Shown here: in pieces, positions 1 to 8,474 of the stretch | Layout: every line of letters begins with the position of its first letter | Numbering within the stretch: the first letter of the stretch is position 1 | From: an uncultured Oscillospiraceae bacterium | GTDB taxonomy: Bacteria; Bacillota; Clostridia; Oscillospirales; Acutalibacteraceae | DNA: 64,000 nucleotides | Assembly (NCBI GenBank): GCA_902465155.1 | Contig: CABQLY010000001.1 | Coordinates: 62,001-126,000, forward strand | Direction of reading: 5' to 3' | Translations under genes and position numbers: made by a program | Notes under the pieces: generated by a model | Databases searched by the model: none | Seen by the model: the letters and a program-made list of their open reading frames with translations, nothing else | What the model was told of the DNA's origin: nothing

Positions 1-1322
1 AGCAGGAGCTGCTGGAGCACATTTTGCTGCAGCTGGAGGAGGAAACCGGGCTGGACCGCGCCGCCGCGGTTGCCGATATGCGGTTTATGTTTATTCAAAG
101 CGTGTGCGAGCAAACGGTGGTGCGCCCTAAGGAGAGTAGGGAGCGCGCCCGCAGCCGCAGGATCGACCGTTTTTTAACCGGCAAATACACCGGTATTCCG
201 GCCTTTATTGCAATTATGGGCTTGGTGTTTTACTTAACCTTTCATGTTATAGGCTCCGGGCTTTCTAATTTGCTGGCGCTTGGGATCAACGCTTTAACCG
301 TTCCGGTTGAGGACTTTTTAACCGCCGTAAAGGTCAGCCCGGTGCTGCGCTCGTTAATTATTGACGGCATTTTTGGCGGCGTGGGCAGCGTGGTAAGCTT
401 TTTGCCAATTATTGTAACCCTGTTTTTCTTTTTGTCGCTGCTGGAGGATAGCGGCTACATGGCCCGTGTGGCGTTTATTATGGATAAGCTTTTACGCCGT
501 TTGGGGCTTTCGGGCCGCAGCATTGTGCCAATGCTAATTGGCTTTGGCTGCACCGTTCCGGGCGTTATGGCCAGCCGAACCCTTTCCTCCGAGCGGGATC
601 GCCGCATGACCGTGCTGCTTACCCCGTTTATGAGCTGCTCGGCCAAGCTGCCGGTTTACGCCTTTTTTACGGCGGCGTTTTTTCCAAAATACGGGGCGTT
701 GGTTATGGTGGCGCTTTATGTATTTGGCATTGTAACGGGAATTTTGGCCGCATTGTTTATGAAAAATAACCTGTTTAAGGGCGAGCCGGTGCCGTTTGTA
801 ATGGAGCTGCCGAACTACCGCCTGCCGGCTTTAAAAAATGTGGCGCAGCTGCTGTGGGAAAAAGCGCGGGACTTTTTGCAGCGCGCCTTTACCATTATTT
901 TTTTGGCAACGCTGGTTATTTGGTTTTTGCAAACCTTTGATTTTGGCCTGAATGTGGTGCAAAGCCCCGAAAACAGTATGCTGGCCGTTATAGCCGGCTG
1001 GATCGCGCCGATTTTTGCCCCGCTGGGCTTTGGCAATTGGCAAATTTCTACCGCGCTAATCAGTGGCTTTATTGCAAAGGAGAGCGTTGTTTCAACCCTT
1101 TCGGTGCTGCTGGGCTCGGCCGGGGCCTTAACCGCAATGTTAAATTTGCCCGGCGTGTTGGCGCTGCTGGTGTTTTGCCTGCTGTACACCCCCTGCGTGG
1201 CGGCGGTTGCTGCCGTTCGGCGGGAGTTGGGCGGCAAATGGGCCGGGCTAATGGTTTTAAGCCAGTGCGCCGTTGCCTGGGTGGCGGCGCTGCTGGTACA
1301 TACCGTTGCCATATTGGCGTAA
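1..1322 (+). CDS. feoB: FeoB ferrous iron transporter, C-terminal part (gene begins before the window)
   Basis: The reading frame is open from the first complete codon at base 3, so the true start and the N-terminal GTPase domain lie upstream. About 439 residues of the membrane domain are visible. FeoB imports Fe2+ across the cytoplasmic membrane. Both Gate regions typical of the family can be seen: one around the segment LLEDSGYMARVAF followed by GFGCTVPGVMASRTL, which holds the conserved Gate cysteine, and a second around ISGFIAKESVVSTLSVLLG. Several hydrophobic membrane segments alternate with short loops. The gene ends at TAA. No clear intrinsic terminator follows, and the next gene has its own strong promoter 110 bases on. 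No feoA is visible. Identification is firm; only the 5' end is missing. Confidence 0.95.
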   Translation, partial: QELLEHILLQLEEETGLDRAAAVADMRFMFIQSVCEQTVVRPKESRERARSRRIDRFLTGKYTGIPAFIAIMGLVFYLTFHVIGSGLSNLLALGINALTVPVEDFLTAVKVSPVLRSLIIDGIFGGVGSVVSFLPIIVTLFFFLSLLEDSGYMARVAFIMDKLLRRLGLSGRSIVPMLIGFGCTVPGVMASRTLSSERDRRMTVLLTPFMSCSAKLPVYAFFTAAFFPKYGALVMVALYVFGIVTGILAALFMKNNLFKGEPVPFVMELPNYRLPALKNVAQLLWEKARDFLQRAFTIIFLATLVIWFLQTFDFGLNVVQSPENSMLAVIAGWIAPIFAPLGFGNWQISTALISGFIAKESVVSTLSVLLGSAGALTAMLNLPGVLALLVFCLLYTPCVAAVAAVRRELGGKWAGLMVLSQCAVAWVAALLVHTVAILA

Positions 1323-1433
1323 AAAATTACGCCCAGGTGGAAATTTGTGCTATTTGCATGGAAATGAACGGAAACAGTGTTCAAAAAAACTTCAATTTTT
1401 CTTAAAAAAGTTTAAAAGAATGAAAAAAGTGTC

Positions 1434-1462
1434 TTGACTTCCCGTTGGCAGATTGCTATAAT
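1434..1462 (+). promoter_or_regulatory. Sigma-A-type promoter of the cohesin operon
   Basis: A TTGACT -35 box (1434-1439), a 17-bp spacer and a TATAAT -10 box (1457-1462) preceded by TGC, an extended -10. It lies 43 bases upstream of the start codon, in an A/T-rich stretch. A ribosome binding site (GAAGGGAAGG) follows at about 1487. This is close to consensus and should be strong. Confidence 0.85.
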
Positions 1463-1505
1463 GTTATTGCAACAATTAACTTTTTTGAAGGGAAGGTATT
1501 CGTTT

Positions 1506-2225
1506 ATGAAAAAAGTTCTATCCGTTCTTTTGGCGGTAGCACTGTGTTTCAGCGTCTTTTCCGTTGCGGTTTTCGCCGAGGGGGAGGATATTCAATTAAA
1601 GCTTAACGCCCCTGCCAACGCAAAAATGGGCGATACGATCACAGTCACCGTTTCATTAGAGTCTAACAAGGGCTACGCCGGCCTAAAGTACGATTTAGGG
1701 TTTGATTCCACACAGCTATCCCTGTTGGCCGCCAAGTTTGAGGGTGACTTTGCAGGCGACGGCTCTGCCGCCGGTATGCTGGGTATGTTCAGCGACGACA
1801 AGACCCGCGCTGCCAGCCTGGTTCTGCCTGCCGATGAAAGTGACGCCGGCGAAACCACTAAAACCGGCACCTTAGCCACCTACACCTTTAAGGTATTGGC
1901 CAATGGCACGAAAGATGCCGCTACCAATGTGAATATTACCTTAACCGTGAAAGACGCGTTCGATAAAGATTTAAATAGTCGTTCTGTCAACGCCCCAACC
2001 GCTACGGTAAGTGTGGAGTATACTGATCGACTACTGGGTGATGCAAATGGAGATGGTGTTGTTAACGCGAAAGATGTTACTTATCTAAAACGCTACAATG
2101 CCAAGTGGTCTGGGTACGATGTTGAACTGAGCGTAGGCGATGTTAATAAAGACGGTGTTATTAACGCAAAAGATGTTACTTATCTAAAACGTTACAATGC
2201 CAAGTGGTCTGGGTATACATTGTAA
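1506..2225 (+). CDS. Secreted cohesin-dockerin protein (small scaffoldin or adaptor candidate)
   Basis: Encodes 239 residues. The ATG at 1506 is chosen because a ribosome binding site precedes it and a signal peptide (about residues 1-24, ending VFA) follows directly. Residues about 27-165 look like a cohesin beta-sandwich, the domain that receives dockerins in cellulosomes. Residues 178-239 form a dockerin with two EF-hand-like repeats, beginning GDANGDGVVNAKDV and GDVNKDGVINAKDV, with the expected Asp/Asn calcium ligands. A protein with one cohesin and one dockerin can act as an adaptor: it docks to a scaffold and carries one partner. The two dockerin repeats are almost identical in DNA. 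It is followed 19 bases later by a second cohesin protein, so the two are probably co-transcribed. The cohesin call rests on overall pattern and is less sure than the dockerin call. Confidence 0.8.
   Translation: MKKVLSVLLAVALCFSVFSVAVFAEGEDIQLKLNAPANAKMGDTITVTVSLESNKGYAGLKYDLGFDSTQLSLLAAKFEGDFAGDGSAAGMLGMFSDDKTRAASLVLPADESDAGETTKTGTLATYTFKVLANGTKDAATNVNITLTVKDAFDKDLNSRSVNAPTATVSVEYTDRLLGDANGDGVVNAKDVTYLKRYNAKWSGYDVELSVGDVNKDGVINAKDVTYLKRYNAKWSGYTL
2062..2215 (+). repeat. Near-identical direct repeat of about 55 bases inside the dockerin
   Basis: Bases 2062-2116 and 2161-2215 differ only at silent positions (GCG/GCA, CGC/CGT, and TAC/TAT at the end). The period is 99 bases. This points to recent duplication or gene conversion of the dockerin half-module. 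Confidence 0.85.
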
Positions 2226-2244
2226 TATATAGGAGGCTATTTAG

Positions 2245-3903
2245 ATGAAAAAATTAATTTCAATGATTTTGGCAGTTGCGGTGTTAGCATCGAGTGTTTT
2301 GCTGATTAATGCAACTGCGGCTGATCCGAAAGGTACAATTGTTGGCAACTCTGTGTCAGGTGGTCCTGGTGAAACCGTAGAGATTCCAGTTACGGTTGAT
2401 ACTGCTTCTACTGCCGGTGTTGTAGCCTTAGGCATTTCTATTGAATATGATAAGGGTAACTTGGAACTTGTGAGTTGGACCAACGGTGATTTCTTTCCTG
2501 CGGCTGCGCTGACAGCAAGTGAAACTATTGCCACATATCCCTATGAGCTTCAGTACGAGGATGGCTTGTCGGCCGCTAAAAAAGGCAAGAAGTTGTTAGG
2601 TACTTTTAAGTTCAAAATTAAAGACAGTGCAGTAGTGGTAAAGGAAGGCTATACAGTTAAAATCAGCATGTTACCCGGTTACACCTATGATCACGACATG
2701 AATGACATTGATTTTGATGTAACTTCTCCTGTTGTTACAGTTGTTTGCAAAAATCACAAATTTGGTGCTTACACCTACAATAATGACGCCACTTGTGCAA
2801 AAGATGGCACCGAAACTGCGACCTGTTCAGTGTGTGGCTTTAAAGATACTCGCACCAAGGCTGGCACTAAAACGGACGATCATAAATTTGGCGCTTACAC
2901 CTACAATAATGATGCTACCTGCCAAAAAGATGGCACCGAGACCGCCACTTGCTCTGTTTGTAACAAGAAGGATACTCGCACTAAAGCCGGTAGTAAAGTA
3001 GACCATAAGTTCACCAAGTATGTGAACGATAACAATGCCACTTGCCAAAAGAACGCTACCGAAACTGCAAGTTGTGACTTTAATTGTGGTGCTAAAGATA
3101 CTCGTGAGGTTGCCAATAGCACTGTAAACCATAAATTTACGAACTATGTTTCTAACAAAGACGCTACCTGCACCGCGGACGGCACAAAAACGGCCAAGTG
3201 TGATTATGGTTGCGGCGAAAAAGATACCGTAGCTGACAAAGACAGCGCTTTAGGCCACGAGGTTAAGGAGTGGACCGTTACCGAGGAAGCTACCTTGGAA
3301 AAAGAGGGTAAACGCACCGGCACCTGCGACCGCTGCAAAGAACCCATTGAGGAACCTATTCCCAAACTGACCAAAGAGGTTAAAACCGGCGACGACGCTA
3401 AAGTAGAAGTTGTTGTTGACGCTGAAGAGCCCTTTACCGGTTACACCGAGGTTAAGGTAAGCGATGTTGCTACCTCTGAGGCCGACAAGGTAGACGGCAA
3501 GGATGTTGTTGGCGGCTACAAGATTGATATTATTGACGCCGACACCAACGAGCCTGTTGCAGCCGACAAAAAGGTTAACGCTAAAATTAAGCTGACCGAC
3601 GCCATGAAAGCCGCTTACAAGGATTTTGATGTAGCAATTGACGGTACCGCTTTAGGCGCAACCGTAACTGAGGACGGCTACCTTACCTTTACTGCCGAGG
3701 CTGGCAAGCTTGCTAAGGTTGTTGTAATTGGTACTAAAATTGAAACCAATGGCGGCAACAATGGCAACAACTCCGGCGAAAATGGCAACAGCGGTTCCTC
3801 TACTTCTCCGAAAACCGGCGAAGCTACCGGCGCTGCCTTAGCCGTAACCCTGTTTGCAGCAGCTGCTGCCGGCGTAGTTCTTTCTAAGAAAAAACGCGGC
3901 TAA
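2245..3903 (+). CDS. Surface protein: cohesin-like domain, five Cys/His repeats, SPKTG sortase signal
   Basis: Encodes 552 residues with an AGGAGG ribosome binding site at 2231. Visible parts in order: signal peptide (about 1-26); a cohesin-like domain (about 29-165); five repeats of about 42 residues starting at residues 171, 213, 254, 296 and 338; a beta-rich domain (about 380-505); a Gly/Asn/Ser linker; and a wall-sorting signal with SPKTG (521-525), a hydrophobic stretch and a KKKRG tail. Repeats 1-4 read HKF-x3-Y, then ATC, then T-x-TA-x-C-x2-C or C-x3-C, so each has one His and three Cys that could bind a metal or form disulfides. Repeat 5 keeps the His and CDRC but has lost the first Cys. 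A sortase would link the protein to peptidoglycan, so it could be the cell-surface anchor for dockerin proteins. Binding partner and metal binding are inferred. Confidence 0.75.
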   Translation: MKKLISMILAVAVLASSVLLINATAADPKGTIVGNSVSGGPGETVEIPVTVDTASTAGVVALGISIEYDKGNLELVSWTNGDFFPAAALTASETIATYPYELQYEDGLSAAKKGKKLLGTFKFKIKDSAVVVKEGYTVKISMLPGYTYDHDMNDIDFDVTSPVVTVVCKNHKFGAYTYNNDATCAKDGTETATCSVCGFKDTRTKAGTKTDDHKFGAYTYNNDATCQKDGTETATCSVCNKKDTRTKAGSKVDHKFTKYVNDNNATCQKNATETASCDFNCGAKDTREVANSTVNHKFTNYVSNKDATCTADGTKTAKCDYGCGEKDTVADKDSALGHEVKEWTVTEEATLEKEGKRTGTCDRCKEPIEEPIPKLTKEVKTGDDAKVEVVVDAEEPFTGYTEVKVSDVATSEADKVDGKDVVGGYKIDIIDADTNEPVAADKKVNAKIKLTDAMKAAYKDFDVAIDGTALGATVTEDGYLTFTAEAGKLAKVVVIGTKIETNGGNNGNNSGENGNSGSSTSPKTGEATGAALAVTLFAAAAAGVVLSKKKRG

Positions 3904-3930
3904 GCTAAAAGCTAACTGGTAATTCAATTT

Positions 3931-3968
3931 CAGCCCTGCACTTTTGTGCAGGGCTGTTTTTCTTTTTT
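3931..3968 (+). terminator. Intrinsic terminator of the cohesin operon
   Basis: An 11-bp perfect stem (CAGCCCTGCAC / GTGCAGGGCTG) with a TTTT loop, followed by TTTTTCTTTTTTT. It sits 28 bases after the stop codon. Confidence 0.95.
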
Positions 3969-4070
3969 TGCAGCAGGCTTATTTTGTAGCAGGGGGCAAG
4001 CTGCCAAATTTTTTGGCGGCTTGGGCGCCGGCCGGGGTTTAAAATATAACCAAAAGCGTAATTTTTTGCC

Positions 4071-4099
4071 TTGAAAAGTAAAACCCAAAATGGTATAAT
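4071..4099 (+). promoter_or_regulatory. Promoter of azlCD
   Basis: TTGAAA (4071-4076), a 17-bp spacer, and TATAAT (4094-4099) preceded by TGG (extended -10). It leaves a leader of about 180 bases before azlC. Confidence 0.8.
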
Positions 4100-4141
4100 G
4101 CTTTTTGTTCTTAAAACCGTACGGCAGCCGAAAAGGCTTTG

Positions 4142-4195
4142 GCAGCTGCCCTGCAAAGGGCAACAAGAAAAAAGGGGCTGCCCAGCTGCTTTTTT
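4142..4195 (+). promoter_or_regulatory. Possible attenuator hairpin in the azlC leader
   Basis: GCAGCTG (4142-4148) can pair with CAGCTGC (4183-4189), which is followed by six T. GGCAGC at the 5' side could instead pair with GCTGCC at 4177-4182, giving mutually exclusive folds. The stem is short and the loop long, so this is only a candidate. Confidence 0.3.
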
Positions 4196-4287
4196 AAGGC
4201 GGGTTTGGCTGTTTGTGCCGGGGTTAACTTGCAGCCCGTGGCCGGCAGGCACCAAGGGTAAAACATTAAAATAAAGGAAAGGTTTTT

Positions 4288-5010
4288 ATGCAGGCAAAAA
4301 GCAGGAAATCTAAAATTTTTAAAGCGTTTAAAGCTGCGTTTCCGCACACCATTCCCATTTTTGCGGGTTTTTGGTTTTTGGCGCTGGCCTACGGCGTTTA
4401 CATGAATGTTTCGGGCTTTAGCTTTTGGTACCCCATGCTAATGAGCTTAACCATTTTTGGCGGCAGCTTAGAATTTTTGGCGGTTAGTATGCTGCTTTCC
4501 CCCTTTGCGCCGCTGCAGGTGTTTCTTATGTCGCTTATGATACAAGCGCGGCATTTGTTTTACGGCATTTCTATGTTAGATAAATTTAAAAACACCGGCC
4601 CTAAAAAGCTTTACCTAATTTTTGGTATGTGCGATGAAACCTTTAGCATTAACTACACCGCCAAAATTCCCCCGGATGTTGACAAAGGCTGGTTTTACTT
4701 TTTTGTAACCCTGTTAAACCAGTTTTACTGGTGCAGCGGCGCAACGGTTGGCGGCCTTTTAGGCAGTGTAATGAATTTTAACACCAAGGGGCTGGATTTT
4801 GTAATGACGGCCATGTTCGTGGTAATTTTTTTAGAGCAGTGGCTTAAAGAAAAACACCACGCCAGCGCGTGGATTGGTTTTGCCTCCTCGGTTTTGTGCC
4901 TGCTTGTTTTTGGGGCCAACAATTTTATTGTGCCAACTATGATTTGTATTTTGGTGCTGTTAACTGTGTTTCGTAAGCCGCTGCAGCAAAAGGCGGGTGA
5001 TGCCGCATGA
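4288..5010 (+). CDS. azlC: AzlC-type branched-chain amino acid exporter, large subunit
   Basis: Encodes 240 residues and is mostly hydrophobic, with several membrane segments. It matches the AzlC family, which with AzlD exports branched-chain amino acids and toxic analogues. The N-terminal part has the family-like stretch with [13 protein letters not shown], and [26 protein letters not shown] and GMCDETFS follow. The start at 4288 has an AAGGAAAGG ribosome binding site. The gene overlaps azlD by four bases (ATGA), which indicates translational coupling. It is transcribed from its own promoter at 4071 through a long leader that may fold. No AzlB-like regulator is seen here. Confidence 0.92.
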   Translation: MQAKSRKSKIFKAFKAAFPHTIPIFAGFWFLALAYGVYMNVSGFSFWYPMLMSLTIFGGSLEFLAVSMLLSPFAPLQVFLMSLMIQARHLFYGISMLDKFKNTGPKKLYLIFGMCDETFSINYTAKIPPDVDKGWFYFFVTLLNQFYWCSGATVGGLLGSVMNFNTKGLDFVMTAMFVVIFLEQWLKEKHHASAWIGFASSVLCLLVFGANNFIVPTMICILVLLTVFRKPLQQKAGDAA

Positions 5011-5333
5011 CCCTAACGCAGCAGATTATTACCATTGCCATGTGCGTGCTGGCAACCGTGCTAACGCGCTATTTACCCTTTATTATTTTTAGCGGCAAAA
5101 GGCCAACGCCAAAGTACATTCAGTACCTTGGCAAGGTGCTGCCGGGGGCAATTTTTGCCATGCTGGTGGTGTACTGCCTTAAAAATGTTTCGCCGCTGCA
5201 GTACAGCTACGGCCTGCCCGAGCTTATTGCCATTGCCGTAACAGTTGGGCTGCACTGCTTTAAAAGGCAAATGCTGCTTTCTATTGCCGGGGGCACCGTT
5301 TGTTACATGCTGCTGGTGCAGCTGGTTTTTTAA
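5007..5333 (+). CDS. azlD: AzlD-type branched-chain amino acid exporter, small subunit
   Basis: Encodes 108 residues with three to four hydrophobic segments, the normal size for AzlD, the small membrane partner of AzlC. The motif [17 protein letters not shown] near the N-terminus and [17 protein letters not shown] are typical. It starts inside the end of azlC (ATGA overlap), so the two are made together. The gene ends facing rarA, and two GC-rich hairpins lie between them. Confidence 0.92.
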   Translation: MTLTQQIITIAMCVLATVLTRYLPFIIFSGKRPTPKYIQYLGKVLPGAIFAMLVVYCLKNVSPLQYSYGLPELIAIAVTVGLHCFKRQMLLSIAGGTVCYMLLVQLVF

Positions 5334-5347
5334 AAATATAAAAGCAT

Positions 5348-5405
5348 GCCGGCGGGGTTTTAGCTCCGCCGGCCCGTCCCGCCGCAGCGCCAAAAGCGCT
5401 GCGGC
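5348..5405. terminator. Two hairpins between convergent azlD and rarA
   Basis: Hairpin 1 pairs GCCGGCGG (5348-5355) with CCGCCGGC (5366-5373). Hairpin 2 is a 10-bp perfect stem, GCCGCAGCGC (5381-5390) with GCGCTGCGGC (5396-5405). Read on the minus strand, hairpin 1 is followed by a T-rich stretch, so it best fits a terminator for rarA. On the plus strand the T-tract is weak. Confidence 0.6.
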
Positions 5406-5443
5406 GGCTTGCTGTTCTGTACCCTTTGCAGCTTGGCAAGGGG

Positions 5444-6703
5444 TTACTTTTTAATTTTTTGCCAATATTCCCGGTAGCTTTGCTCGGTTTTGTTTTCGCC
5501 CGGGGTGTAGTATTGCTTGTTTTTCAGCTCGTTTGGTAGGTACTGCTGGGGGGTGTAGTGGTTGGGATAATCGTGCGGATATTTGTAGTGCTGACCCTTT
5601 ATGGCGGCGTCCTCCCCGTCAAAATGCTTGTTTTGCAGGTGGCGCGGAATAGGGTAGGCCCCGCCGGCGGCAACATCGGCCATGGCGGCGTGAATACCTA
5701 AATAAGCCGAGTTAGATTTTGGGCTAACGGCGGCTAAAACAACGGCGTCGGCCAAAGGAATTTGCGCCTCCGGCAGGCCAACCATCAGCGCGGTATCTAC
5801 ATAGGCCTTTACAATGGGCATAATGCCGGGGTAGGCCAGGCCAACATCCTCGGCCGTGGCAACCAGCAGCCGGCGGCAGGCGGTTGGCAAATCGCTTGCC
5901 GAAAGCAGCCGCGCCAAATAGTGCAGGGCGGCGTCCGGGTCGCTTCCGCGAATTGATTTTTGCAGTGCCGACATAACATCATACTGTTCGTCGCCCTTGC
6001 GGTCGTACCGCATGGCGCTTTGGCCGGTAAGTTCTAAGGCCAGCTGCTTGGTAACAACCGGGGGTGCGCTGTTTTTGCAGGTTAAAAAGCAAAGCTCGGT
6101 GGCGTTTAAGGCTTTTCGTAAATCGCCGCCCGAACCGCCCGCAATAACGGGAATAACTTCCTCCTCTAAAGTAAAGGGCTGGCCGCTTTCCTGCTTTAAA
6201 AATTCAAAGGCACGGGTAATAAACAGCTCTACATCCGCGCGCTCCAGCGGCTTAAACTCAAAAACCGTAGATCGGCTTAAAATGGCGTTGTAAACATAAA
6301 AGTAGGGGTTTTCGGTGGTGGAGGCAATGAGCGTAATATCCCCGTTTTCAATAAACTCCAACAGCGTTTGCTGCTGCTTTTTATTAAAGTATTGAATTTC
6401 GTCTAAATACAGCAAAATGCCGTTTTGCGCCTCAAAGCTGCCGCGGGCGGCAATAATTTCTTTTAAATCGGCCGTAGAGGCGGTAGTGGCGTTTAGGCGG
6501 TAAAGCTTTTTGCCGCTAATGCCGGCAATAATGTTGGCAACGGTTGTTTTGCCAACGCCGGAGGGGCCGTAAAAAATAAGGTTGGGAATTTCGCCGCTTT
6601 CAATAATGCGGCGCAGCACCTTGCCCTCATCTAACAAATGGTGCTGACCAACAACTTCGTTAATGCTTTTGGGGCGAATACGGTCGGCTAACGGGGTTTT
6701 CAT
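5444..6703 (-). CDS. rarA: RarA/MgsA family AAA+ ATPase, replication-associated recombination protein
   Basis: Encodes 419 residues from the ATG at 6703, which has AAGAGG nine bases upstream; a GTG three codons earlier is too close to that site. The protein is a AAA+ ATPase related to clamp loaders and acts at stalled replication forks. Walker A is GPSGVGKTT (about 46-54), Walker B is LLYLDEIQ, and sensor 1 lies near ASTTENPYF. The C-terminal tail with HYKYPHDYPNHY and QQYLPNEL is characteristic of the family. It lies downstream of glyA in the same direction, with a terminator between them, and its expression may depend on read-through from glyA. Confidence 0.95.
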   Translation of the reverse strand: MKTPLADRIRPKSINEVVGQHHLLDEGKVLRRIIESGEIPNLIFYGPSGVGKTTVANIIAGISGKKLYRLNATTASTADLKEIIAARGSFEAQNGILLYLDEIQYFNKKQQQTLLEFIENGDITLIASTTENPYFYVYNAILSRSTVFEFKPLERADVELFITRAFEFLKQESGQPFTLEEEVIPVIAGGSGGDLRKALNATELCFLTCKNSAPPVVTKQLALELTGQSAMRYDRKGDEQYDVMSALQKSIRGSDPDAALHYLARLLSASDLPTACRRLLVATAEDVGLAYPGIMPIVKAYVDTALMVGLPEAQIPLADAVVLAAVSPKSNSAYLGIHAAMADVAAGGAYPIPRHLQNKHFDGEDAAIKGQHYKYPHDYPNHYTPQQYLPNELKNKQYYTPGENKTEQSYREYWQKIKK

Positions 6704-6717
6704 GCGGGTCACCTCTT

Positions 6718-6760
6718 AAACAAAACCGGCAGGCTGCAGGGTGCTGCCCCAGCCTGCCGG
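6718..6760 (-). terminator. Intrinsic terminator between glyA and rarA
   Basis: On the minus strand a 10-bp stem (CCGGCAGGCT / AGCCTGCCGG, bases 6726-6735 and 6751-6760) is followed by TTTTGTTT. The T-tract runs into the rarA ribosome binding site, so the element may also modulate rarA. Confidence 0.75.
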
Positions 6761-6780
6761 GTGTGCAAAATGTAAGTTTA

Positions 6781-8031
6781 TTACTGGTACAGCGGGTACT
6801 GGGCGCACATTTTTTCAACCTTTTCGGCAATGGCAGCCTTTTGCGCTTCAAAATCGCGAATAGCTAAGGTAATTAGGTCAGCAATCTGCACCATCTCCGG
6901 CTCTTTAAATCCGCGGGTGGTTGCGGCCGGGGTGCCAAGGCGCACACCGCTGGTAACAAAAGGCTTTTCCGGGTCGTTGGGCACCGCGTTTTTGTTGGCG
7001 GTAATGTGAACGGCGTCCAGCCGCTGCTCCAGCTCCTTCCCGGTTACGCCGGTGCCAATTAAATTCAGTAAAATTAAGTGGTTGTCGGTTCCGCCCGAAA
7101 CCATGTTTACCCCGTTTTCGGCAAACCGGGCTGCCATGGCGGCGGCGTTTTTCACAATCTGCTCTTGGTAGGCTTTAAATTCGGGCTTTAACGCCTCGCC
7201 AAAGCAAACGGCCTTTGCGGCAATAATGTGCTCTAACGGGCCGCCCTGCGTGCCGGGAAAAACAGCTTTGTTTACCGCGGCGGCCAGCTCTGCCTTGCAC
7301 AAAATTAACCCGCCGCGCGGGCCGCGCAGGGTTTTGTGGGTGGTAGAGGTTACAATATCGGCGTAGGGCACCGGGCTTTGGTGCAGCCCGGCGGCAACCA
7401 GGCCGGCAATGTGGGCCATGTCTACCATAAAGTAGGCGCCAACCTCGTGGGCAATTTCGGCAATTTTGTTAAAGGCAATGGCGCGCGGGTAGGCCGAGGC
7501 CCCCGCAACAATCAGCTTGGGACGGCACTCTAAGGCAATGCGGCGCATTTCGGCGTAGTCAATGTAGCCGTCGGGCCCTACCCCGTAGGGCACAAAGTGG
7601 TAATTCTTGCCCGAAAGGTTTACCGGCGAGCCGTGCGTTAGGTGCCCGCCGTGCGCTAAGCTCATGCCCATAACCGTATCGCCCACATTTAAAACGGCGG
7701 CGTAAGCGGCAAAGTTGGCGTTGGCGCCGCTGTGGGGCTGTACATTGGCGTGTTCGGCACCAAACAGCTTTTTGGCCCGCTCAATGGCTAAGGTTTCAAC
7801 CTCGTCTACAAACTGGCAGCCGCCGTAATAGCGCTTGCCGGGGTAGCCCTCGGCGTATTTATTGGTTAACACCGAGCCCATGGCCGCCATAACGGCGGGG
7901 GAAACAAAGTTTTCCGAAGCAATGAGCTCAATATTATGCTGTTGGCGGTGCAGTTCCCGCTGCATGGGGGCGGCAACCTCGGGGTCTACCCGGTTTACAT
8001 AGTCAATCGTTGGTAAAATTTCATGGTACAT
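6781..8031 (-). CDS. glyA: Serine hydroxymethyltransferase
   Basis: Encodes 416 residues, the usual length for bacterial GlyA. It converts serine and tetrahydrofolate to glycine and 5,10-methylene-tetrahydrofolate in the cytoplasm, using pyridoxal phosphate. The PLP-lysine motif is [13 protein letters not shown]. The substrate/folate region includes IELIASENF and [15 protein letters not shown], and the strand before the lysine carries VDMAHIAGL. An AAAGGAG ribosome binding site precedes the ATG at 8031. Its own promoter lies at 8114-8142. It diverges from the ribosomal cluster. One-carbon supply also links it functionally to fhs at 51284, although the genes are far apart. Confidence 0.97.
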   Translation of the reverse strand: MYHEILPTIDYVNRVDPEVAAPMQRELHRQQHNIELIASENFVSPAVMAAMGSVLTNKYAEGYPGKRYYGGCQFVDEVETLAIERAKKLFGAEHANVQPHSGANANFAAYAAVLNVGDTVMGMSLAHGGHLTHGSPVNLSGKNYHFVPYGVGPDGYIDYAEMRRIALECRPKLIVAGASAYPRAIAFNKIAEIAHEVGAYFMVDMAHIAGLVAAGLHQSPVPYADIVTSTTHKTLRGPRGGLILCKAELAAAVNKAVFPGTQGGPLEHIIAAKAVCFGEALKPEFKAYQEQIVKNAAAMAARFAENGVNMVSGGTDNHLILLNLIGTGVTGKELEQRLDAVHITANKNAVPNDPEKPFVTSGVRLGTPAATTRGFKEPEMVQIADLITLAIRDFEAQKAAIAEKVEKMCAQYPLYQ

Positions 8032-8113
8032 TTACAATAAACTCCTTTAAAACAATATTCAGTATTCGGTGGTACGGCGGCACAAAAACAGCCCGGCACC
8101 TACATTAATATAT

Positions 8114-8142
8114 ATTATAGCGGAACACCCAACAAAAATCAA
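8114..8142 (-). promoter_or_regulatory. Promoter of glyA
   Basis: On the minus strand: TTGATT (8137-8142), a 17-bp spacer, then TATAAT (8114-8119). It gives a leader of about 75 bases, too short for a folate riboswitch. Confidence 0.75.
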
Positions 8143-8400
8143 CAGCAAACACACCCGCACTGCCAATTTGCTAAAGCAGCGCCTGCCTTGCGCCGGTCAA
8201 AGGGGCTGCTGGCAGCAAAGCAAGCCGCGAACACAAGCGGCTAACAGGCGGCAACACCACAGCGCCGCAAAAAAACACCTTGTGCCATGGTCAAACGAAA
8301 AATGTACAGCATAAAGGTAAAAAGCCGCGCCATTTTTACCGGCACTTTGGTCGAAAAACCGCAACGAAGGCCGAAAATTGGCGGGTTTTTACCAAAACTG
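8143..8400. other. Divergent intergenic region with no recognised gene
   Basis: About 260 bases lie between the glyA promoter and the A/T-rich tract in front of rpsJ. An open frame runs across part of it but has no ribosome binding site and no protein-like pattern. I see nothing else in it. Confidence 0.5.
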
Positions 8401-8469
8401 CAAAAAAATTAAAAAAATTTTAAAAAATTAAAAATTTTGCTTGCAATTGCGGGTTGCTTGTGTTATTAT
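8401..8469 (+). promoter_or_regulatory. Promoter of the S10-spc-alpha ribosomal supercluster with A/T-rich upstream element
   Basis: TTGCAA (8441-8446), a 17-bp spacer, and TATTAT (8464-8469) preceded by TGT (extended -10). Bases 8401-8440 are almost pure A/T with phased A and T runs, as in UP elements that bind the RNA polymerase alpha subunit. This fits a very strong promoter. Confidence 0.85.
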
Positions 8470-8474
8470 ATTAG

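Noticed and set aside
815..1384. 189-codon minus-strand frame inside feoB
   Set aside because: It is a shadow of the feoB reading frame, with no start signal.
8069..8314. 81-codon open frame between glyA and rpsJ
   Set aside because: It begins inside the glyA promoter/leader region, lacks a ribosome binding site and has no protein-like pattern.
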